Source: Mycoplasmopsis felifaucium ATCC 43428 (GTDB taxonomy: Bacteria > Bacillota_I > Bacilli_A > Mycoplasmatales > Metamycoplasmataceae). Taken from it: a stretch of DNA of 52,789 nt. The notes below the pieces were generated by a model. It saw only the letters and a program-made list of their open reading frames with translations, made no database searches and was not told the DNA's origin. The stretch spans positions 1-52,789 of the forward strand of contig NZ_JHXS01000004.1 in the NCBI RefSeq assembly GCF_000687775.1. Direction: 5' to 3'. The stretch's first letter is position 1; every line of letters begins with the position of its first letter. Below, in pieces: positions 11,132 through 18,449 of the stretch. A program made the translations under genes and the position numbers.

Positions 11132-11137
11132 TATAAT
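11132..11137 (+). promoter_or_regulatory. -10 box of a leaderless transcript
   Basis: TATAAT ends only 6 nt before the ATG at 11144. Transcription would begin at or next to the start codon, and there is no Shine-Dalgarno. Confidence 0.6.
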
Positions 11138-11143
11138 AGACAT

Positions 11144-11632
11144 ATGAAAGAATCGACAAAGGAATACTTCAGAAATTCATTTTCCTGAAAAAAATCTATT
11201 CATTTAATTGCTTCATTTATTATTGTTATAACTATTTGCTTAGTTTATTATTTTCTTAAAGTTAAGAAAAGTAATTTTACTTCCATAAGACTTGCAAAAG
11301 ATTTTACTTTTATTATTGGAATTACACTTTTATCATATTCAGGTTTAATGTGAATACTTGAAATGGGATTCGGATTATCCTTATTTAAAGGAAAAAATAA
11401 TAAATATAATCGTGAAAATGACATTATAAGAAAGCTAGAAGAAGAAAAGAAAAAACCTAATAGCGAAGAAAAACAAATTAGAGTTAAAATTTTAAATGAA
11501 CAATTGCAAGAAGCGAAACAAGAAAGAATGCAAAAAGAAAACAAAAAACGCTATAACTTTGTATTAGTTTTAATTGCTGTAATTGCAATTTTGACCCTAA
11601 TTACTGCAGGAATTTTGCAAGCCGTTAAATAA
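11144..11632 (+). CDS. Small membrane protein, DUF3899-like
   Basis: 162 residues. Predicted helices at about 19-40 (IHLIASFIIVITICLVYYFL), 53-70 (FTFIIGITLLSYSGLMWIL) and 137-158 (FVLVLIAVIAILTLITAGIL), with a highly charged Lys/Glu linker of about 60 residues between the second and third. The pattern of an SGLMWIL-type helix followed by a GFGLSLFKG motif resembles the DUF3899 family of firmicutes and mollicutes, whose function is unknown. The gene seems to be translated from a leaderless mRNA and is closed by its own terminator, so it is monocistronic. Confidence 0.65.
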
Positions 11633-11635
11633 TTT

Positions 11636-11665
11636 AATCTGTCAAATCATATATGACAGATTTTT
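11636..11665 (+). terminator. Terminator after the DUF3899-like gene
   Basis: AATCTGTCA (11636-11644), 9-nt loop, TGACAGATT (11654-11662), then TTTTT. Confidence 0.75.
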
Positions 11666-11673
11666 ATTTTTAT

Positions 11674-11684
11674 CTATAAAACAG
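11674..11684 (+). promoter_or_regulatory. Recurrent motif CTATAAAACAG, copy A
   Basis: Exact match to an 11-nt motif found at five intergenic places in this window. Here it is on the sense strand, 39 nt before the -10 box of the YitT-like gene. Confidence 0.4.
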
Positions 11685-11723
11685 AAGTTTTGGAAATTTA
11701 CAATTAAAATAATTATTTTTAAA

Positions 11724-11729
11724 TATAAT
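11724..11729 (+). promoter_or_regulatory. -10 box of the YitT-like gene (leaderless)
   Basis: TATAAT followed by only 7 nt and then ATG at 11737. No ribosome binding site is present between them. Confidence 0.55.
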
Positions 11730-11736
11730 TTAATTT

Positions 11737-12924
11737 ATGAGAAAAAAGCAGCCTAATACCCCTAAAACTAAATATGAAATTGAAAGAGTTAAAATTAACG
11801 AAAAACTTTTGCATTTTGCTTCAATTCATAGAGTAAATAAATTTTGGCATCAAAGTGTTTTTACAATTTTAATTGCTATTGTATTTGCTTTTCTTGGCAT
11901 TATATTTGTTCAAAATACAGGTATTTATGGCTATGGTGTAGATGCTGTTTGTCATGGGATTGCTCGTTTTAGTGCTGGATTAGTTGACAAATATACCTAT
12001 AATTCAGCCTTAGCTGAAAAATTGTTCATTATATTATTCTGATTAGTTAATATGTTGCTAAACATACCTCTGTTAATATTAGCCAGTTATAAGATTAATA
12101 AAAAATTTTCTATTTTAACAACCTTATTCTTGTTATTTATCACTGTTTTTGGTATTGGTTTTTCATTTATTCCTGGTGTTACAAATATCCAAATTATGGG
12201 GAGTGCGTTATCTAAAGATTTTGTTGAAAAGTCCCATAATGTAGTTCAAATTGCAACTTGATCAAAACCAGATGACGCTGGGAAACATTTAGCAATTGTT
12301 ATGTATGGTTTAATATGAGCATTAATTCAAGGTATCGCAGCTGCTTTATTATTAATTCTTGATTCTTCAACAGCTGGTTTTGACATTTTAGTGGTTTGGT
12401 ATGCTAGAAAAAAATTCCAAAATTTAAGTGGTATGTTTGCCATATTCCACGTGTTTAGTTTGCTTTTTGGAAATTTTCTAGGTACTTATATACCTGCTAG
12501 CTTATATGCTTCACAAGTAGATATGAAGCCTTGAACTGCAGAACTATTCTTTAATCCTAATTTCTGTAGTTCATTAATTATGATTTTAATTAATGGGCTT
12601 GTAGTTGATGTTATTTTTCCTAAATACAAAATGGTTAAAATTGAGATCTACTCAAATAAATATAAAGAAATTCTTAGTGAGATTTATTCACTTAAGGACA
12701 AACGTTTTGCGGCTAGCGTAGGCACCGTTAAAGGTGGATATAGTGGCCAAGAACAACAAAGTGTTATAGTAAATTGTTTCTATGTTGATGCTCCAATAAT
12801 TATTAATATTGTCAATAAAGTTGACGAAGGAGCCTTAATTACAATCTATGACATCAAAAAGATGTTGGGGCACGTTTATATAACTAAAGAAATGAATGAA
12901 GTTAGAACACCTAAAACAAAATAA
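11737..12924 (+). CDS. YitT family membrane protein (DUF161 plus DUF2179 domains)
   Basis: 395 residues. A hydrophilic N-terminus of about 40 residues is followed by roughly six membrane helices; the first is SVFTILIAIVFAFLGIIFV. Family-typical features include ALIQGIAAALLLILDSSTAGFD-like sequence, where Gly and Ser/Thr mark the DUF161 repeat. The last 90 residues (KIEIYSNKYKEI to EGALITIYDIKKMLGHVY) form the soluble DUF2179 domain. The family is widespread in firmicutes and mollicutes, sometimes suggested to be a transporter, but without a proven substrate. Expressed from its own leaderless promoter. The following stretch has a long inverted repeat rather than a clear terminator. Confidence 0.85.
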
Positions 12925-12928
12925 TTTA

Positions 12929-12978
12929 AAGCTTGTTATATTATTATAGTTGTGGCTAAAATTTAATATAATAAGCTT
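12929..12978. repeat. 15-bp inverted repeat straddling the tRNA-Thr promoter
   Basis: AAGCTTGTTATATTA (12929-12943) pairs with TAATATAATAAGCTT (12964-12978) with a single G-U, around a 20-nt loop. The right arm includes the TATAAT -10 of the tRNA (12967-12972). No T-run follows, so it is not a standard terminator of the YitT-like gene. It may be an RNA hairpin at the 3' end or a protein-binding site. Confidence 0.55.
12967..12972 (+). promoter_or_regulatory. tRNA-Thr -10 box
   Basis: TATAAT, nine nucleotides before the mature 5' end of the tRNA. Confidence 0.5.
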
Positions 12979-12981
12979 AAT

Positions 12982-13057
12982 GCCATCATAGCTCAGTCGG
13001 TAGAGCACATCCATGGTAAGGATGGGGTCGCAGGTTCGATTCCTGTTGTTGGCACCA
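12982..13057 (+). tRNA. tRNA-Thr (anticodon GGU)
   Basis: 76 nt with encoded CCA. Acceptor GCCATCA / TGTTGGC, D arm GCTC-AGTCGGTA-GAGC, anticodon stem CATCC / GGATG with loop ATGGTAA (anticodon GGT, reading ACC and ACU), T arm GCAGG-TTCGATT-CCTGT, discriminator A. The acceptor stem has a T-T mismatch at pair 5-68 and the T stem a G-T at 49-65. Single tRNA between two protein genes, with its own promoter and terminator. Confidence 0.93.
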
Positions 13058-13063
13058 TTTGTT

Positions 13064-13087
13064 AAAGATCTTTGAAAGAAGGTCTTT
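13064..13087 (+). terminator. tRNA-Thr terminator
   Basis: AAAGATC (13064-13070), 10-nt loop, GGTCTTT (13081-13087, one G-U pair), continuing into further T residues. Confidence 0.65.
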
Positions 13088-13108
13088 TTCTTATTTTTAT
13101 GACCAACC

Positions 13109-13138
13109 TTATAAAACAGTTTTATAGTAAAATATAAT
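13109..13138 (+). promoter_or_regulatory. rbfA promoter region with a 17-nt palindrome
   Basis: Contains the perfect palindrome TATAAAACAGTTTTATA (13110-13126), which holds a one-mismatch copy of the recurrent CTATAAAACAG motif (copy B), then TATAGT (13123-13128) and TATAAT (13133-13138). The latter lies 1 nt from the rbfA ATG, too close to be its -10; TATAGT is the better candidate. No Shine-Dalgarno, so the rbfA mRNA is probably leaderless. Confidence 0.45.
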
Positions 13139-13139
13139 T

Positions 13140-13478
13140 ATGAAAAGCATAAATGTTTTAAAAAGAGAGTCTCAAATTAGACAATTAATTGCCTCAATTA
13201 TTACTCAAGATTTAACTAATTCTAATATTTACAATCCTACTATCGTTGACGTTGTTTTATCAGCAGACTTATCACATGTTAAAGTTTATTTAGCTTTTGA
13301 AGATAAAGAACAAGAAGGTTTACAAGCTGTACAAAACGCATCAGGATACATTAGAAAAGTTTTATCAAAATCATTAACCTGAAGAAAAGTTCCTGAATTA
13401 CATTTTTACATAGACGAAGTCGAAAAACAAGGAATGAGAATAAACGAAATTCTTGAACAAATCAAGAGCGAAAATTAA
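13140..13478 (+). CDS. rbfA: 30S ribosome-binding factor A (RbfA)
   Basis: 112 residues, normal length. RbfA is a KH-like cytosolic protein that binds pre-30S particles and helps mature the 5' helix of 16S rRNA. Recognisable are the N-terminal KRESQIRQLIASIITQDL, the central VDVVLSADLSHVKVYLAF strand region, and the C-terminal RKVPELHFYIDE just after a TGA-encoded Trp. Ends with NEILEQIKSEN. It stands alone here between tRNA-Thr and the BMP lipoproteins, not in the nusA-infB-rbfA-truB context common in firmicutes. Confidence 0.92.
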
Positions 13479-13507
13479 AATAAAAACTATGTGTTTTTAT
13501 TTTTTTA
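13479..13507 (+). terminator. rbfA terminator
   Basis: AATAAAAAC (13479-13487), loop TATGT, GTTTTTATT (13493-13501), then six T. Overlaps the end of the gene. Confidence 0.65.
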
Positions 13508-13617
13508 TGCAATTTTTTCATTATTTTGCGATCATTAATGACTATAAAATTAACAAAACTTTTTATTAAGTAAAATTAAGATATATAAAACAAGAACTTT
13601 TATATCAAGGAGTTAAA

Positions 13618-15003
13618 ATGAACAAAAAATTATTGATAGGTTTAGCATCAACATTTGCTATTGCACCTGTTGCTGTATCTGCTGGTTGCAACAAAGATCA
13701 ATTCTTCAAAGAAGAACAAATGAAAGATGCAAACGGTACACCAGTTGAAGGAAGAAAAACTATATCTACTTTAGCATCAATTACATCTGATCCAGCATTT
13801 AAAGTTGGCGAAAATCAAAAGAACTTTAGAACGGTTTATATTTCTGGCGAAGGTTCAATTGAAGATAAATCATTCAACCAATCAGGGTGAGAAGCTGTTC
13901 ACAAACTTTCATATGAATTAGGTTTAGATATTGCACAATCAAAAGGCAATAAAAACCTATTTAACAGTTATCGTCAACCTGCGTCAGATAGATTTGTTGA
14001 AGCATATACTGAAGTTATTGAAAAAGGTATTTATAAATATGTTGTAGTTTGTGGATATACACTATCTGCACCACTTGAAACAGTGTTTAAAGATGCAAAA
14101 CTACTTAGAAAAATTAAAGACCAAAATATGTTATTTATCTGTGTAGACTTCACACCTGAATCAAGCGACCCTGCTGTTGCTAAAGAATTAAAAGACTACA
14201 CAATTGCAGTTGAATATGATATTGCTGCAGCAGGATATATGGCTGGTTATGCTTTAAGTAACTATTTAAGTGAAAAATATCCTACAGAAGCTGCTAAAAG
14301 AACTCTTGGAGCATTTGGTGGATATAAATGACCATCAGTTAGCGATTTTATCATTGGTGCCTTCAAAGGTGTTGAAGATGCCAATAAAACACACTTAGAT
14401 AAAACAACTAGATCAATTAAAGATTTAGTTAACTTAGATTCAGGTTTTGAAGCCGGTTCACCTAATGCTTTTGCTGCTATTGATGACATTAAAGATGCAC
14501 AAGCTTGATATCCTGTAGCTGGTTCTATAACAACACAAGCCGCTAAAAAGTTAACTAAAGACCAATTCTTGATTGGTGTTGATGCTGACCAAGCTAAAGC
14601 TTTAACTAATACTAGAATATTTACATCAGTTATGAAACAAATTGGTCAAGCTATCTACAACATTTTAGGTAACTTATATACATATGGAGATGTTTCAAGA
14701 ATTCCCGAATTAGCTAAATGAAAAGATACTAAAACAGCAGAATTCTTCGGATATAGTGTAGAACATCCAGGACAAAGATATGTAGATATTGCAGAAGCAT
14801 CATTAATTGACGAAAATAACACTAAAATTGCTCAAAAATGATTAGACCAAGCTAAAAATTACTACCACGAAAATCACGTTGCAATTCAAACTGAAATCAA
14901 AGGATTGAAACAAAGATTTGCTAAGAATGGTGATGTTTCTGAACCTCAAATTTATCAAACAATTACAGATGGATTAGCTAAAGCAATTAATTCTCAAAAA
15001 TAG
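13618..15003 (+). CDS. BMP/PnrA-type nucleoside-binding lipoprotein 1
   Basis: 461 residues. Signal peptide MNKKLLIGLASTFAIAPVAV with lipobox VSAGC, lipidated Cys24. Family marks are EGSIEDKSFNQSGWEAVHKLS (the BMP DxxFNQ region), the GYTLSAP segment, YMAGYALSNYL, GAFGGYKWPSVSDFIIGAF and the DADQAKALTN loop. BMP-family proteins bind purine nucleosides or similar ligands and feed them to an ABC importer; the ATPase and permeases encoded from 16830 to 21892 are the obvious partner. RBS AAGGAG, likely -10 TATAAA at 13584-13589. Tandem paralogue of the next gene, with long near-identical stretches. Ligand not determinable here. Confidence 0.9.
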
Positions 15004-15026
15004 TTTTATATAAAAAATCATTTTTT

Positions 15027-15058
15027 AAGGTTGAATATTTAAAATATTTGGCCTTTTT
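15027..15058 (+). terminator. Terminator after BMP lipoprotein 1
   Basis: AAGG (15027-15030) pairs with CCTT (15052-15055) around an A+T-rich near-palindrome (AATATTT / AAATATT), followed by a T-run. Confidence 0.5.
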
Positions 15059-15106
15059 ATTTTTGTCATATTTATAGGCAAAACTTTGAAAAACAAAAAA
15101 AAGAAA

Positions 15107-15152
15107 TATAATTAAAATGTTAAATTCTTTAAGAGTTTAACAGTGTATACAC
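15107..15152 (+). promoter_or_regulatory. Promoter and 5'-terminal hairpin of BMP lipoprotein 2
   Basis: TATAAT at 15107-15112 would start transcription near 15119. There an inverted repeat begins: GTTAAATTCTT (15119-15129), T, AAGAGTTTAAC (15131-15141), eleven pairs with one G-U. A perfect palindrome GTGTATACAC follows (15143-15152). A hairpin at the very 5' end of an mRNA commonly protects it from decay. Confidence 0.5.
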
Positions 15153-15173
15153 AAATAAAATTTAGGAGAATTT

Positions 15174-16562
15174 ATGAATAAAAAAATTCTATTAGGCTTA
15201 GCACCTGTCGCAACACTTGCTCCAGTAGCAATGACAGTTAGCTGTGGCGAAACAGATGAATTTTTCAAAGAAGGGCAAATGAAGGATGCTAATGGCCAAG
15301 TTGTTGAAGGTAGAAAATCTATTTCAACATTAGGTCACATCGCTTCAAACCCATCATTTAAATTAGCTGACAACCAAAAAAATAACAAAACAGTTTTCAT
15401 TACTGATGAAGGTACAGTTGAAGATAAATCATTCAACCAATCAGGATGAGAAGCTGTTCACAAACTTTCATATGAATTAGGTTTAGATATTGCTAAATCT
15501 AAAGGTAACAAAAAATTATTTAACAGTTACCGTCAACCAGAAGCTGGTAAATTATTACCAACATATGAACAAGTAATTGGTTCAGGACAATACAAATACA
15601 TCGTTTTATGTGGATTTACACACGGTAAACCTCTTGAAACAGCATTCAAAAATGAAAAATTATTAAAATTAATTGAAGAAAAAGGAATGATTTTCATTTG
15701 TGTTGACTTCGCTCCATCTTCAGATGATGCTACTACAGCAGAAAAACTTAAGAAACATTCAATTTCAGTTATGTTCGACACAGCTGTAGCTGGCTATATG
15801 GCTGGATACGGTTTAGCAAATTACTTCGCTGAAAAATATCCAACAGATGCAGCTAAAAGAACAATTGGTGCCTTTGGTGGTATTCCATGACCAGCAGTTT
15901 CAGACTTTATTATCGGTACATTCGCAGGTATTGAAGAAGCTAATAAAGCTAACGCAGGCAAAACAACTCACTCAATTAACACAAGAATTAACTTAGACTC
16001 AGGTTTTGAATCAGGATCTCAAAAGAGTTCACAAGCAATTAACGAAATTAAAGCTGCTCAAGCTTGATACCCAGTTGCTGGTTCATTATCAGTTCAAGCT
16101 TCTAAATTATTAGACAGCGACAGATTCTTAATTGGTGTTGATGCTGACCAAGCCGTTTCACTTACAAATGTAAGAATTTATACATCAGTTATGAAACTTG
16201 TTGGTCAAGCTATATACAACATTTTGGGTAACTTATATACATATGGTGATGTTTCTAAAATTCCTAAATTGGCTACATGAGCTACAGATCACACAGCTAA
16301 AATGTTTGGTTATAATGTACAAGATGCAACACAAAGATATGTAAACGTTGCTCCAGCACACTTATTAAACGCAGAAAATGATAAATTAGCTGAAAAATCA
16401 TTAAACGCAGCTGTAGCATACTACCAAGCAAATGCATCTACAATTAATTCAACATTAGCAGGCTTACAAGAAAGATTTAAACCATCAACAGGAATTGCTT
16501 ACCCAGCAATCTTCCAACAAGTTACAGATGGTTTAGCTGCTGCTATTAACGCTCAAAAATAA
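15174..16562 (+). CDS. BMP/PnrA-type nucleoside-binding lipoprotein 2
   Basis: 462 residues, collinear with the preceding paralogue. Lipobox MTVSC, lipidated Cys24. The same blocks recur: EGQMKDANGQVVEGRKSIST, EDKSFNQSGWEAVHKLS, YMAGYGLANYFAEKYP, GAFGGIPWPAVSDFIIGTF, DADQAVSLTN. Strong ribosome binding site TTTAGGAGAA, its own promoter and a 5' hairpin suggest high expression. Both lipoproteins share a 25-residue stretch (FFKE.QMKDANG...) after the lipidated Cys that is not part of the general BMP fold. Whether they differ in ligand or in antigenicity cannot be told from sequence. Confidence 0.9.
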
Positions 16563-16576
16563 AAACCTTAGTTTTC

Positions 16577-16599
16577 CCTCGCTTTTAGTGAGGTTTTTT
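16577..16599 (+). terminator. Terminator after BMP lipoprotein 2
   Basis: CCTCGC (16577-16582), loop TTTTA, GTGAGG (16588-16593, one G-U), then six T. A weaker outer pairing of AAAAACCT with AGGTTTTT is also possible. Confidence 0.8.
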
Positions 16600-16702
16600 A
16601 TTTATTAATTTTTACAAAAATGACTATAAAATGATTAATTTAAAAAAATATGTAAAAATGTGCTAAAAATTATCTTTTTAAGTCTACGAATTCTAATTTT
16701 TT

Positions 16703-16724
16703 AAATAATATTTAAATATTATTT
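16703..16724. repeat. 22-nt perfect A/T palindrome
   Basis: AAATAATATTT (16703-16713) is immediately followed by its exact reverse complement AAATATTATTT (16714-16724). It lies between the BMP genes and the nucleoside ABC ATPase and is followed by TT. It could be an operator or a weak terminator; high A+T makes chance possible. Confidence 0.4.
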
Positions 16725-16741
16725 TTAGTAAAATAAATATA

Positions 16742-16829
16742 GATTTAATACTGATAAATATTTGTGAAGATTTCCTAAGATATCGGATGTTAAATCTTTC
16801 GATTAATATATTAAAAATAAGGAGGGTAA
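16742..16829 (+). promoter_or_regulatory. Structured 5' leader of the nucleoside ABC ATPase gene
   Basis: GATTTAA (16742-16748) pairs perfectly with TTAAATC (16790-16796); inside, CTGATA (16751-16756) pairs with TATCGG (16781-16786) around a 24-nt loop. The same TTAAATC can instead pair with GATTAA (16801-16806) across a TTTC loop. The two folds are exclusive, and the second sits 14 nt before the GGAGGG ribosome binding site. It does not match the purine riboswitch consensus that I know. The switch role is inference. Confidence 0.35.
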
Positions 16830-18449
16830 ATGGAACATAAATATGCTGTTGAGTTTGATCATATAACCAAAGAATTCCCGGGAATAAGAGCAAATGATGA
16901 TGTAACTTTTAAAGTTCAAAAAGGCCATATTCACGCTTTAATTGGTGAAAATGGTGCCGGAAAAAGTACATTAACATCTATTCTTTTTGGATTATATGAA
17001 CCAACAGAAGGTTCTTTTAAAATCAATGGTAAAACTATGATTATTAAGGACCCTAACCACGCAAACAGCATTGGTATAGGTATGGTTCACCAACACTTTA
17101 AGCTCGTTGATGTGTATTCAAACCTAGAAAATGTTGTTATGGGTGCTGAATTTAATTACGGTTTCACTAACCTTATCGATTTAAAAACAGCAGCTCTTAA
17201 AGTTAAATCAATTCAAGATTTATACAACTTGCATTTTAATTTAAAACAAAAAACTGGTAAAGCAACTGTTGCAACACAACAAAAAGTTGAAATTATGAAA
17301 ATGCTTTATCGTGATGCAGAAATCTTGATTTTTGACGAACCTACTGCTGTCTTAACTGATCAAGAAATTCAAGGTTTACTTCAAACAATGCTTGAATTCA
17401 AAAGAAATGGCAAAACAATCATCTTCATTTCACACAAGCTAAACGAAATTAAACAAGTTTGTGATGAAGCTACAGTTCTTAGAAAAGGTAAAGTTATTGG
17501 TACATACGATGTTAAGACTACCTCAATCGAAGAATTAGCTGAAGCTATGGTTGGTAAAAAGGTTGTTATGCCTAAAAATACTGCTCCTTTTGATCATGAT
17601 AGTCAAGAAGTTCAACTAGAATTTAACAATGTTAGCGTTAAAAATACATATGGAGTTTCACTTAAGGATGTTTCATTCAAAGTTAGAAAAGGTGAAATTT
17701 TAGCCTTTGCTGGGGTTGAAGGTAACGGTCAAGAAACTCTTGAATATGCTTTAGATGGTATGTTAAAGCCAAATCATGGTTCAATTTTATCTTACGATCC
17801 AGATAAAGGCGAACTTGTTGATATTACAAAATGAAGCGTTGATAAGAAAAATAGAAAAGCTAAGATTAATGTTGTTCCTGGTGACAGACATAAACACGGT
17901 TTAGTGCTTGACTTTACAATTAGAGACAACTCAATTCTTAGATTATTAAATGATAAAAAATATGCTCCATTCGGTTGAATTAACTCTAAAGCTAAAGAAG
18001 CTCTGTTTAGGAATATTGAACATGATTATGATGTTCGTGGAACAAATGATGGTGACTCATTAGCAAGATCACTTTCAGGTGGTAACCAACAAAAAGCTAT
18101 TGTTGGTAGAGAAATGTTTAATGATCACAATTTATTGGTAATTGTACAACCAACTCGTGGGCTTGACGTTGGTGCTATCAACTTAATTCACAGCAAAATT
18201 ATTCAAGAAAAAATTAATGGTAAAGCAATCATTCTTATTTCATATGAATTAGATGAAGTTTTAGCATTAGCTGACACAATTGCTGTTATTAATGATGGTA
18301 GAGTTCTTAGTGTTAAACCAGCTAAGAATTACACAAGAAGTGAAATTGGTTTATTAATGGCTGAATCGAAAACAAACAGTGAAAAATCTGGCGAGTTAAG
18401 AGTAGATGAAAGCACAGAGATAGAGAAAGGAGATGAAGATGCAGAATAA
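16830..18449 (+). CDS. Nucleoside-type ABC importer, double ATPase subunit (NupO/YufO-like)
   Basis: 539 residues with two fused nucleotide-binding domains. Domain 1 has Walker A GENGAGKST from residue 39 and Walker B Asp169-Glu170 in LIFDEPTAVL, but its signature is degenerate (KATVATQQKVEI). Domain 2 has a degenerate P-loop (GVEGNGQE, 295-302, no GK[S/T]) and a good signature LSGGNQQK from 415, while Walker B reads IVQPTRGLDVGA with Gln440 in place of the Asp of the usual DEP. This complementary arrangement is typical of the nucleoside and sugar (Rbs-like) class, QPTRGLDVGA being characteristic of the nucleoside branch. Strong GGAGGG ribosome binding site. Overlaps the permease gene by 11 nt. 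Confidence 0.9.

Noticed and set aside
16703-16724. 22-nt palindrome as a definite operator
   Set aside because: Pure A/T sequence in an A+T-rich genome makes chance palindromes common; kept only as a repeat.
16742-16800. Purine or 2'-deoxyguanosine riboswitch
   Set aside because: Only a single extended stem; no three-way junction, no conserved J2/3 and no loop-loop kissing sequences.
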